Below are positions 10,099 through 20,191 of a stretch of 58,615 nt of DNA, one piece after another. Both the position numbers and the translations under genes were made by a program. The notes beneath the pieces were generated by a model. That model was given only the letters and a program-made list of their open reading frames with translations. It did not search any database and was not told the origin of the DNA. How positions within the stretch are numbered: position 1 is the stretch's first letter; each line of letters starts with the position of its first letter. This stretch comes from Mitosporidium daphniae (Eukaryota; Microsporidia): the NCBI RefSeq assembly GCF_000760515.2, contig NW_013546623.1, positions 1 to 58,615 on the forward strand. The letters run 5' to 3'.

Positions 10099-10185
10099 GC
10101 AATTAAAAGTTTGCCGTCAATTGGTTTTACGGTTGCAATTAAAAGTTTGCCGTCAATCGGGTTTACCACTGCAATTAAATGTTCA
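10099..10185. repeat. 36-bp tandem repeat in divergent promoter
   Basis: A unit starting GCAATTAAAAGTTTGCCGTC begins at 10099, 10135 and 10171, an exact 36-bp period. The third copy is partial and merges into ATTTAAATACC. The array sits between the starts of MBF1 (10070, minus) and MCM5 (10224, plus). Each unit carries the AATTAAA-type element found before many genes here, so it may be a multiplied regulatory site. Confidence 0.9.
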
Positions 10186-10223
10186 TTTAAATACCCTTTA
10201 ATTCCCAACTAACCCTTAACGGT

Positions 10224-12613
10224 ATGAGCACCGATTTTGATAAGGGTCGTGTCTACTTTGCCGACATGATGAAGATGGGCGGGTCTGCCTCGCCCGCATC
10301 CATCGAAGCGCGGGCTGAAGCTGCAAAGCTAAAATTCCGCCGCTTTTTGGAACACTTTACCAATATGGAGGGCGAGTTCGTGTATCGCGAGCAGCTCCGG
10401 AAAAACGCCCAGATGCGGCGATATTTTCTTCCAGTGGAGATTGAGCATCTTATCGGCTATGACGAGACGCTAGCAATGGCTCTGCAGAGCAATCCAGTCG
10501 AAAATATTGAGGCTTTTGAGGCGGCTGCCAAGGAAATAGCTGCTGCGGCGGCGCAGGACGATGCTCCAGTGTACGTTCAAATTGAAATCAGGTCTCAAAG
10601 CATGGAGCCTATGGGGCTACGCACCTTGGAGGTGGGATTTGTGTTATACTTTACCTTGCAGGCATCTAAAATAGGAAAGCTCGTCCGTATTGCGGGAATC
10701 ATAGTAACGGCCTCTGCACCGATGGCGCGACCTATTTCACTGACCATTGCCTGTAAAGTGTGTCTGGTTATGCGAACCATAACTACAGGAATAGCATCGC
10801 TCAACGGTACGCAAGCACTACCGCGGACATGTCCAACAGGGTCCGCCTGTGGGCTCGATCCTTGGGTGGTTTTCCCAGAGCGCTCCAGTTGCGTCGATCA
10901 GCAGTCTCTCAAGCTACAAGAGCTGCCCGAAAGTGTGCCAGTTGGCGAGCTTCCACGCCACATTTTGGTGATCGCAGATCGCGAACATGTAGGCAAGACA
11001 GCACCAGGGAAGCGCGTACTGATAACGGGGATCTATTGCACCTCTGGAGCTCCAAAGGGAGGCGGTGTTGCCCTTCGCTTTCCGTTTGTCAAGGTGGTGG
11101 GGATGGAGCCAATTCAGGGCGGTGGTGACAGCCATTCTGTACCCTCTCCCCTGTGGACAACAGATGTCGAAGCAGAAGCACGACGGATGGTTGCCTTTTC
11201 GCGAACGCCGAACATCTATGAACACATCTCACGTTCGATTGCGCCATCGCTTTTTGGACACGAAGAGATCAAAAAAAGCATTGCATGTCTGTTATTTGGT
11301 GGCACACGCAAATCGCTACCGGATCGCATGCGCATTCGTGGAGATATCAATGTGCTGATTTTGGGAGATCCCGGAACAGCCAAATCGCAGTTGCTAAAAG
11401 TTGTGGAGCGAATTGCGCCCATTGCCATCTACACGTCCGGGAAAGGATCGTCTGCAGCTGGTCTGACGGCCACTGTGGTGCGAGATACGCAGCATCAGGG
11501 GAGTGGGGAGTTCTACCTTGAAGGTGGTGCAATGGTTCTTGCAGATGGTGGCATTGTGTGCATCGACGAATTTGATAAGATGCGTGAAGAAGACCGCGTT
11601 GCCATCCATGAGGCAATGGAGCAGCAGACAATTTCGATTGCCAAGGCGGGCATTACCACCATCCTCAATGCGCGCACATCAGTGCTTGCTGCCGCTAATC
11701 CTGCGTTTGGCCGATACGACGAGACGCGTGCCCCTGGAGAGGTAACATGGCACAAAATGCTTCAAGTCGCACCACATGAAATTCGTTTCGATTTTCAAGC
11801 GCTTCACCTTTATTGTCTTCTCCCTGCTTTTGTGGATGTGATTTTTTATCCCTAGAATATCGACTTTTCGACCACAATTTTGTCGCGTTTTGACATGATA
11901 TTCATCGTGAAGGATGAACACTCCGTCTCTCGTGATACGACGCTAGCACGGCATGTGGTGGGGATACACATGACGGCAACAGGCTCCGGGTCTGCCCCTA
12001 TGGAGATGGCCGAGGAGGAAGCCTATGGAGACCCTTCTTCTGAACTGGTCGAACCAGAATTTCTTCGCTCGTATATTGCTTTTTGTCGGGCGTAAGTTTG
12101 CTTTTTCACGGTAGGAGGTGCACCCCAAGGCTTTCGCAAGGCGCAGCTGCACTACTGATAGACTACTATGTGCGCATGCGCTCTGAAGTCCACGAAATGG
12201 AGGTGGCCATGGAGGAGCGGTCCTCCATCCCTATCACAGTGCGCCAGTTGGAGGCAATTGTACGTATTGCCGAATCTTTGGCAAAAATGGAGCTTTTAGA
12301 TAGAGCCACGGAGGCGCATGTTAGCGAGGCAATCCGCCTCTTCCGAATCTCAACTTTGAATGCTGTGCATGCTGGCCATGGTGGCGAAGCGATGCCGGCC
12401 ACTCTTATTGCGGAAATTGAGCGTGTCGAGCGAGCCATCAAACAGAGACTTCCGCTTGGCTCGTCCGTCGCCTATGCCTCGCTTTTACGAGAGCTTGTTT
12501 CGGTGAAGCGATTTTCAGAGCCAGCAGTGCTGCGTGCAATTGATGCCCTTGTGGCGCAAGAAACGCTGCTTTGGCGTACCCAGCGTCGTGTGATCGTGCG
12601 AGCCAACCCCTGA
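10224..12613 (+). CDS. MCM5: MCM5 replicative helicase subunit (four exons)
   Basis: Exons 10224-10631, 10662-11741, 11856-12091 and 12115-12613 give 740 aa, normal for MCM5. Introns are 30, 114 and 23 nt. Visible motifs are the zinc-finger cysteines (ACKVC and downstream CPTGSACGLDP), the MCM5 signature LKLQELPESVPVGELPRH, Walker A GDPGTAKSQ near residue 370, Walker B CIDEFDKM near 435 and the arginine finger LSRFD. Subunit of the MCM2-7 ring that unwinds origins. Intron 1 is in frame without a stop, so it was called from the MCM5 alignment (RTLE joined to ASKIGKLVRIAGI). Intron 3 joins CRA and RCTPRLS, the conserved CRARCxPRLS. Confidence 0.95.
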
Positions 12614-14324
12614 TCTCCGATAAAGCCTAATGAATTTTATCGCTGTCAATTGTAATTAATATCCAACCGGCTACCAGTGGGATGTCCGATCTCCTTATAG
12701 CTGGCAGGATTTGTCGTAATCAGCGCGGCAAAGTGTGCAGTGCTTTCAACATTTAGCGAATTTTGCTGTGGTACCTTTGCAGAAAACTCGAGCGAATGTG
12801 AGCGCTCTATTCTCAACTCAATCAAGAGGCCTTTGAAGTCTCAAAAAGACCAGCGTAAAATTTATAGGTATCAATAGGACCCCGCACAAACCGAAAATTG
12901 CCGAAAGCACACTATAAAGCTTCATTCATACCACTTATGCACTCATAGGTAAGACGCCATGTCTACGATGCCCATATTCTGCGACTGGCCTCTTTTGAGC
13001 GGAGATGATTCCTCACAATCTGAAGTGACCGATGCTTTGTTTTCATTCGATCCAAAATTTAGGGTTTCAATCCGCTTTCTTCAACGTGTGACGCATGCGA
13101 GTCAACACTTAAAAGACTCACTTCGTATGGCCCCGATTATCGGTTTTGCACGCCCAGCAACACCGGATCCAGAGGGGTAAAATCCAGCCCTAATCTAACT
13201 AGAGCTGGTCCAAAATGTATTTCAAATATTCTGTACATTATGCGTGCAGTAGATGCGACTGCTGTCTCGCAGCCTTTGCTTGCTCACTTCAAGTAAATCT
13301 TGAACCCAAATCGGATCTGACCCAGTATGAGCATAGGGTTAGGGTCAAGCTTAGGATCAAGTTTTCTGGAACCTGGAACGAATGGCTAGCATCTATCGAA
13401 GTTTCTGTGACGCTTGATCGTGCATCATGTCATCGCCAGGGAGCCTTTATTTTTTGGGTGCTATTATAATTCTAACCCTAAATTTCAAAGCATAAATAAC
13501 AAGCCAAGAATGCAAATGCTAGAAGTAACCTCCAAAATCAGGAAAAGTCATTGATCTCTAAACGCCCAAACTTGACTTCCGATGGATGAATTTTTTTATT
13601 GCATTACGAAACAAACGCAATCAGAGGTTGGGCTTTTATGTGCAAACTTGGGCATATTTATGCTTTTTGTATGTGATGCATCAGTAATCAAGACACTTTT
13701 GATGATCTTAAAGCCCATTTTGGGGCGATTTTAGACATCCAGAAGCAAAAGGAAAGTGTAAGATTTGTAAGCCATGTTTTGGGCCACCCAGATCTTGTTA
13801 ACAACATGGAAATGAGAACAAACAACTACGTAGCTTAGATTGCCCAGGTGATTTTCCAGCCCTCGAGATAAAACTGTACACTGGACATTGAAATAAATAA
13901 GTCGACCATTATGGCCCACACCCTATCCTGTTGCTAGTACGAGAAAGAATCAAAATGCAAAAGGCTGTCATTGTCAAGGCATCGGGAAGACAGATGTTAT
14001 CTTCTAGAATAAATATGCCGTAATAAAAGCGCATTTATGGCCACTCTGGAGAGACCAGACCAACAACCCCACTTATTTAGCTACGCGTTCATTTCATGGC
14101 AATAGCCGTTATCAGCCTGGCTACCGTGATAGCGACTCTCATATTCCAAACATTTCATTTTGGAAACAAACATGCATTTGCATTTGATTGGTCTACTTTC
14201 ATGCGTTAAGATATGTTTTATTGTGGCAGTGGTTAGCTTTCCGGACGTTAATTTGCCACATCGTTATTTAGTAAATTTGACCTTCTGATTGGATGCAAAA
14301 GTCTCTGTGCAAAATGACCTATAA
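12614..14324. other. Gene-poor AT-rich spacer
   Basis: About 1.7 kb with only one weak small frame (12959-13180). It holds telomere-like fragments (TAGGGTTAGGG at 13334-13344 and TAACCCTAA near 13465), a TATAAAG near 12915 and otherwise AT-rich, motif-free sequence. No tRNA cloverleaf seen. Confidence 0.55.
12959..13180 (+). CDS. Hypothetical small protein
   Basis: 73 aa from the ATG at 12959. No known motif. A TATAAAG box lies about 45 nt upstream. Composition (CDWPLLSGDDSSQ, FDPKFRVSIRF) is not obviously random, but there is no homolog I recognise and the surrounding spacer is gene-poor. It could be one exon of a gene with further short exons. Confidence 0.25.
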   Translation: MSTMPIFCDWPLLSGDDSSQSEVTDALFSFDPKFRVSIRFLQRVTHASQHLKDSLRMAPIIGFARPATPDPEG

Positions 14325-15350
14325 ATGTTGGCTTTTTTTAAAAAACTTTTTGCCTCGATGAATATCCAAAATTTTCGATTCCTCATAGCTCTTAGTGCTC
14401 TCATTGCATTTCTTCTTGTTCCAAAAATTTATGCTGTTCAAGAAGACACTGGTAAAGACAGCCATACATATCAACCGGTAAATAACTCTGGTGGACAAGA
14501 AAACAGCCCAACTGGTTATAAAAATGCATTGATGGGCAAGCTTTTTGAAATGTGGAAATCTCTTTGTAACAATCCTGCAATTTCTTATTTAATGAAAGGA
14601 CTTTTTGCTTATTGGAATCTTGAGCTTCTAGAAAATCAGAACCTATTCTTAAAAGTGCAAACTAGGTACTCTCCGCAAAATGGCTCCAAACTTCAGAGCT
14701 TATTTTATCATCTTGATAATTTTCTAATTAATACAAAGTCTGCTTATGAAAAGTATTACTGGATAGTTGAAAGCATCATGTGTACACAAATAGGCCTATA
14801 CGATGGTTCTTTGGCTTACTATGTTGTCCCCTGCTATTTCGTTTTGTTATCCAGTTTCTGGCTGGGAGATTTTAAATATTCGTTAAATTTTCAAACCTTG
14901 ATTTCTCGCTTCTTCAACATTTACATTTTGATAGTTTATTCCAGAAATTCCAAAAACACTGAAACCACCATCAAGACTTGGTTAAATCGTATATTTGGAG
15001 GTTCATTAATTTTATATTATGCTGCCTTTATCTCTCTCATATACCAATTTCAAACTGAAGATCTTATTAGCGGTTTATTTGTCATCATCGGCTTTATGAA
15101 CACCTGTTTTTCAATAAGTTATATAATAGGGTCAAATAAGGAATCTGAATCTAATAAAAAAAAGAAGGAATCTAAGCATAATGAAAAGGAAAATGCTGAT
15201 GCTCCTATGAAGACTACTGATCCTCAGAATAGTGATAGTACTGTTACTATTCCCGGTCAGCCTCCTTTTGCGGAGACTGACCTTTCTACCGAGGAAGAAC
15301 CCACAGATGAGTTAGGGCCTGGGTTTTTTCAGACTGATTTTAAATCCTAA
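14325..15350 (+). CDS. Orphan multi-pass membrane protein with signal peptide
   Basis: 341 aa. A basic N-terminus leads to a signal peptide or anchor (FLIALSALIAFLLVPKIYA), then an Asn/Gln-rich stretch and four or five membrane segments (around residues 165-185, 200-212, 225-242 and 250-270). The C-terminus is charged (KKKKESKHNEKE) and then acidic with Pro and Thr. Codon use is clearly more AT-rich than in neighbouring genes. No family recognised. It is alone between two large empty spacers, so I read it as a lineage-specific accessory gene. Confidence 0.7.
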   Translation: MLAFFKKLFASMNIQNFRFLIALSALIAFLLVPKIYAVQEDTGKDSHTYQPVNNSGGQENSPTGYKNALMGKLFEMWKSLCNNPAISYLMKGLFAYWNLELLENQNLFLKVQTRYSPQNGSKLQSLFYHLDNFLINTKSAYEKYYWIVESIMCTQIGLYDGSLAYYVVPCYFVLLSSFWLGDFKYSLNFQTLISRFFNIYILIVYSRNSKNTETTIKTWLNRIFGGSLILYYAAFISLIYQFQTEDLISGLFVIIGFMNTCFSISYIIGSNKESESNKKKKESKHNEKENADAPMKTTDPQNSDSTVTIPGQPPFAETDLSTEEEPTDELGPGFFQTDFKS

Positions 15351-16269
15351 ACCCTAACCCTGATAGTAGTTTTTATTAGTAATCACCCGATAAGTAAAAA
15401 ATAAAGCAGACCATTTTTATGGTTATAATGAACTCAGAAATCCATTACATCATTAAATAAGACTTATTTGTTGGGTAGATGACACTAATATTCTGTACAT
15501 TCCTTTTGGTATTTCAATTTTGAAATGGCAAGTGCACACCTGGGAATCAAAGGCTTGCGCATATGGAAAAGTCCGTTTAGGATCAACTTTATTTAGATGC
15601 AAAAATAGATCGGAAATGGTCCTATGCGGAGGAGCTATGTTTATTTACGGCTAGATCCATTTAGGGAATTCAAGACACGAACAGGCTTCGTGTGCAAAAT
15701 TCGCCTATTGACCAGTCCAAAAATAGTATCGCGAAAAGAAGCACGCTTTTCAAATAGGGTCAAAGTGCTTGCACAAATAGTGATTTGTAGTCCTAAATAG
15801 AGTTCACAACAAGATAGACGCTCCACCCCCAAAAGCCGTCAGGGATTCTGCTTGCTGTGTTTATCTAGTGGACCAATCTAGCTGAAAGAACGGAAAAAAC
15901 TTTCTCCTGGGCACCTGGTAATTTATTAATCAATTTAACCCAAATGGAGGCCTTCCGAAATTCATTCATATTTGGTGTTTTTTTCTGTTGAGAAAAGAAT
16001 GTTTCCAGGCCCCATATGGGCATGGAAAGCATTGCATTTATGAAGAAATGATCCTTTAAAGAGCATCCATATTCATCGCCACATTTCATATGTTGTTGAA
16101 AAGACATGTTCCCATTCTGGCATATGCAGGAACGGATTTTCTGCGTCGAAAGCTCTCCATTTATATCGGCTGAGAAACAGCCACTCGTACGTGTTATTAA
16201 TAATAAAATCTCTATCGACGAAAAGTGTTCAACTTGATCCTGAATTCTGTAAATTTTATTTACAAGCCG
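15351..16269. other. No recognisable gene
   Basis: The first bases continue a telomere-like string (CCTAAACCCTAACCC at 15346-15360, overlapping the upstream stop codon). The rest is AT-rich with short chance frames; the longest (15865-16107, minus, 80 aa) has no motif. It ends at the 3' end of the Cdc20-like gene. Confidence 0.5.
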
Positions 16270-17418
16270 TCAAAAGGCCCAGAAGCGCAGCGTTTCATCC
16301 GCACCGCATGATAGGAGCTTGTGTGGAATGGTTGCCAAATGCAAAACTCGGCCAGAGTGGGCAGGGGATATCCTTTGGACCTCTCTCAACTGATGAAGAG
16401 GCGAATATTCCCAAATGCTGATATCTGCGACATTGGTTGTTCGTTCGTTTTCAGCAGCTGCCTCGTATCCGTGTGCAACTGCGAGGAGATTTCCCTGCCC
16501 ATACGGCGGGGAAAGCCATACTAAATGGGTTATCTGCGAGCCGGTATCTTTTTCGTAAAGTAGTGCTCCAGTTGTGCTGGCATCCCACAAGGCGATTCTG
16601 CGGTCAGATGTTCCGCCCCCAGAAGCAAGAATAGAATTGTCCAGCCAATTTAAGGCCTAAATCTTTAGCAAAGGTCGTTTCGTTACCTTAACAGCTGCCG
16701 AATGGTGAGAAATCTTGAACAGTGCACGTCCAATCCCAAGAGAATTAGCGCAAAGCATCCTCAGATCCCAAATTCCGATCGTATTGTCGTTTGACCCAGA
16801 TGCAAGCAACGAGCGATTGGGGGCCAATGACAATCCACATATTTCTTGGCAATGTATTGTGGAAGATAGACGAGACGCAGGCCTATTGGTCCGAAGATCA
16901 AAAAGAAGGACTTCTCCTGTCTCGGACCCGCTGAAAATGAGATTTTCGTTTAAAGTGGCCAGGGAAATGATCCTGGAGCTGGTCGTTTGCCATTCACAAA
17001 GGATTTGGACGGTGGAGGTGTCCCAAACGCGAATCCCTCCACCCTGCGCTCCGCTTGCCAATAGCCTTGAATTTTGTGGCGAGATAAATTTCACCGAAGT
17101 GACCATGTGGCGATTGTACCTTTCCATCTGGCAGAGGGCCTTGTTATCTGGATTGTAAATGTAAATCGAGGAAAGAAGCGCAACGGCTATTCTTGAGCAT
17201 CCGTCGTATTCACACCAGTCAATTGGGGATGAATAAAAATCGTCAATCAGCCCGGGGGCATCTAGAATCAGCTCGGGGCATTCCCCCACATTTTCGGTTT
17301 GCATGGCATTCCCATTGGGAAAAGTTACCCTTCGGACTGGAGGCGCCCGCCTCCAGTCGGTATTTCCTCTAAGAAGAGGAGGAGGATATTGACTGGGATG
17401 AATATTGGAGTCAATCAT
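16270..17418 (-). CDS. Cdc20-family APC/C activator (WD40)
   Basis: Exons 17418-16687 and 16656-16270 give 372 aa; the intron is 30 nt. The family signature LDAPGLIDDFYSSPIDW opens a seven-blade WD40 propeller with GSNDNTIGIWD, then AVKALNWLDNSILASGGGTSD across the splice and a final DETLRFWAF. Cdc20 proteins recruit substrates to the anaphase-promoting complex. The N-terminus is short (about 50 residues), and I see neither a C-box (DRF/YIPxR) nor a terminal Ile-Arg, both normally used to bind the APC/C. An upstream exon could supply the C-box. The sister activator is at 44037. Compared with that gene it looks more Cdc20- or meiosis-specific-like, but subtype is uncertain. Confidence 0.85.
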
Positions 17419-17740
17419 TCATCGTTTAATTTTATCGATGTCACGTCAGAAGTAATATGGAGTTCACAGTTGGCTTCATCTCGCGCACCAATAAAAAACG
17501 GGTGCTTTATTCAAACTCAATTTGACAGCAAACTTTAAATTTGAATTTTAAATTTGGTATGCGTCTGGTTAGCCCTAATCCGTGGGCAACTCACAGGAGC
17601 ATATGGACAATGGGGGTCGTTTGAAACCCCAAATCGACGCAATTTTATCTTTGCGCTGGTGTATTTCAAAGAAAGCTCAAATTTTGGTTACAGATTCTTT
17701 TAATTTCTTTACCCGCTCATTGTCAGTCATGTCGATTTCC
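17419..17740. promoter_or_regulatory. Spacer with paired AT element
   Basis: This 322-bp gap between the Cdc20-like start and the LPMO stop holds two tandem near-palindromic elements at 17533-17556 (TTTAAATTTGAATTTTAAAT then TTGG), about 115 nt upstream of the Cdc20-like ATG. They match the element recurring upstream of other genes here. Confidence 0.45.
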
Positions 17741-18370
17741 TCATTGCACCGTGGAGTTGGAGCAACTAAAGTCAAATGGGATATATTTAGAGGCGCTTGG
17801 ACCGCCATAACCTTCCTGTGGCTGCAAGGTGCCAAACCCAGGAAAGTTGTATACTTGCAAAAATTTTCCGCAAGACGGTCCACAGGAGCTGGCGGGTTGA
17901 GTTGGGCCATTAATTGTGATATCGGCGCAATCCATGTAATACTCGCGGTTTCCAACCGCGTTAACCCACGCCCAGGAAAAGGTGCATTTTGAACACGGCG
18001 GTGCATCATCCGGAATTTTTACCGGCCAGGTATAGGATGAGTCTGGACATCCATATCTATACTCTGCAATAAGATAAAAATGGATGTCGTGGTCATAAGA
18101 AAGAGCAAATTGGCAAAGACCGCCGTGATGGCGGGCAGATCCTGTGAATGAAACATTGACGGTGTCCCCCGGATTGAAAGAGGCGACTGGACTTCCCGGA
18201 GGTTTTCCCTTGCACATAACCATTTCCTTAAGAGGCGCCATAAGATCATAGTCAACAGGCTTGTATAGATCGTTCTTGGTGTATCCGCGAGAAGGAGGAA
18301 ATGCCATGATCATGTGAGAGGAAATTGTTGCGCTACACAACAGTACCATCAATAAGATCTCCGGAATCAT
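17741..18370 (-). CDS. Secreted AA11-like lytic polysaccharide monooxygenase
   Basis: 209 aa from the ATG at 18370. A signal peptide (MIPEILLMVLLCSATISS) would be cut just before HMIMAFPPSRGY, leaving the N-terminal His that forms the copper histidine brace. The second brace His is one of the HH pair at mature residues 63-64 (SARHHGGLCQF). The AA11-type block FSWAWVNAVGNREYYMDCAD supplies the probable axial Tyr. Paired cysteines and an extracellular Cys-rich tail follow. AA11 LPMOs oxidatively cleave chitin and are chiefly known from fungi. An upstream in-frame ATG at 18427 exists, but the TATA box between the two ATGs and the signal peptide favour 18370. A role in remodelling its own or a host chitin wall is inference. 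Confidence 0.82.
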   Translation of the reverse strand: MIPEILLMVLLCSATISSHMIMAFPPSRGYTKNDLYKPVDYDLMAPLKEMVMCKGKPPGSPVASFNPGDTVNVSFTGSARHHGGLCQFALSYDHDIHFYLIAEYRYGCPDSSYTWPVKIPDDAPPCSKCTFSWAWVNAVGNREYYMDCADITINGPTQPASSCGPSCGKFLQVYNFPGFGTLQPQEGYGGPSASKYIPFDFSCSNSTVQ

Positions 18371-18394
18371 GGAAGAAAATGATTCATTAATTGT

Positions 18395-18403
18395 CCTTTT
18401 ATA
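18395..18403 (-). promoter_or_regulatory. TATA box of LPMO gene
   Basis: TATAAAAGG on the minus strand, 25-33 nt upstream of the chosen ATG at 18370. If it works at the usual distance, transcription begins almost at the start codon. Confidence 0.5.
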
Positions 18404-18589
18404 GCAGGTACTGGAAATGGGGAGCATCAATCAAGATCATATGTCCATAAAGGGAATTTCTTTTGAAACCCCGACTTGAGCATTTTCAAAAGCCGAGTGT
18501 ATTGGATGCACCTACTGGCCATTGGATACTTAATTTTTAATCAAAATAAATTAGCTCATCATCTGCCACATATCTGGGCATGATGTTAA

Positions 18590-20123
18590 CTAATCGCTCA
18601 GCTGGGGCTCAATAGACAACGAGGCTTTTCTCCTGTTTTCAAAATAAGGGGATATCCTTCTTCTTTTAACCTCGCCTTCAGGAGCAGTCGGAACGGCTTT
18701 ATCGGCAGCATTAAAATTGTGGTGTTTGGACACCGGGCTTTGGGCTTCAACAAATTCGGGTTGAAGTAGCATGTTTTCCTTGTCACTATTTCCTGTGTCC
18801 AGATTTCGCTTGTCAATAGCTTCGTTCTTCATGATTGAAATGGCTGGCTTCAATGACAGCCTTGTCAGCCACGGAAGCTTGGTGGGTTTCTTTTTCTCTA
18901 AAGGCTCTTTTAAAACTTGGACGCCAAAAACATGCGCCTCCGTTGGAGCTGGCAAAATATTCAGTGTCTTTTTTGTGATCGGGCAAATTGCCCCGAGAGC
19001 AATCCCAGAAGCAATTTTGGGGTCCGTAATTGGCGGGCCAAGAAATTCCAGTCGACGCACCGGAAAGGGCCATTCTTCAAATGAGGAAGGCACAAACTCG
19101 GCGTCATTTGTGCAAAGGATATTGGCGAGATCCTGGGGGATCCAAGAGCTTGCCGAAAGGGCAGCTCCGATCGGCTCCAGGGTAACAATGGATTGCTTGC
19201 AAGGATCCCACACTCTTTGATGAGAAAAGGTCAAATCTGCCAAAATAAAGCCTTTTATGTAGGCCTCAATTGCCTGTTCGTCATAGTTGCTGGTGGGACT
19301 CCTTAGCGCCTTAAAAATAGCATCAATGGACCGGTTTGTCTGCATCAGGCGTATGGCCGTTCCCATGCCGACTTTTGGAAGAGAGGCCAAATAATCACAC
19401 CCAGAAAGGATGCAGGTTTGCCGAAACTGAAGATGGGAAAAGCCCTTGAACGAGGCGACTTTTGCAATGTCTTCTAGTTGAATCAAATCTCCAGTCCCAT
19501 CTGCGCCAAGCTTGAAGATCACCTAAAATCGTTACCACGCAGCTTTTGATACTTGGGGGCAGCCAAAAAGAAGCATATCTGAATCTTCACTGACCACAGC
19601 ATCTGCAAATCCATTTTTGACAAGAAAGGCCATTTGAGCATCGGCCTCATATGGCGCCACAATGTAGGCTATTTTTCTTGCTTGCAGCTCCACCGTAAGC
19701 TGGGCAACCATTTCAGGCGTCACATCGATGCAGCGATTGGCATATTCCCACGCCATACGACGATCTTTGCTTTTCAGTGCGCGAGTGACGACCTTTCTTG
19801 CCTCTTCCCTTTTTCTAAACATAAGCGAAAAGATTGGCTTACGATTTCCGCTCGGCCTCTTGGCCAGCCTTCATGGGCAAAGGACCTCCATCAAAAACAA
19901 AAATCGGAGTCACTCCAGCATCAAGAAACATGGAAAGCCTTTTAATGCAATATGTGACATGCGAGCTAACATCCTTGCCCTCGAAAATGGCTAGACCTGA
20001 CCCATATACGCCCTTGTGTATCCAAGAGTAGCCGTCAATGGCAACGGTCTTTCCGGAAAAATCCCGCAAGTGCGTTTTTTTGGTGATGGGCTTCAATAAT
20101 GGCAACAACCCAGAGATTCCCAT
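18590..20123 (-). CDS. EXO1: Exonuclease 1 (Rad2/XPG family), three exons
   Basis: Exons 20123-19843, 19814-19553 and 19522-18590 give 491 aa; introns are 28 and 30 nt. N-domain: MGISGLLPLLKPITKKTHLR and the catalytic Asp in TVAIDGYSWIHKG, then VFDGGPLPMKA. I-domain: APYEADAQMAFL, VSEDSDMLLFG and LSGCDYLASLPKVG, which together supply the metal-binding acids and helix-hairpin-helix. These are EXO1-type rather than FEN1-type (the N-terminus matches EXO1, and there is no FEN1 clamp). EXO1 resects double-strand breaks and acts in mismatch repair. The C-terminal tail is Ser/basic and shorter than in yeast. Both splices restore conserved sequence, the second joining FGCPQ to VIFKL. Confidence 0.92.
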
Positions 20124-20191
20124 AAAATTTTACATTAGGGTTGAATGGTTGAATCAATCATGCATCAGTCGCTTTTCCTTTTTGAATATCA

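Noticed and set aside
13334-15360. Telomere repeats marking a chromosome end
   Set aside because: Only one or two units each, in opposite orientations, inside a gene-bearing region; at most degenerate relics or chance.
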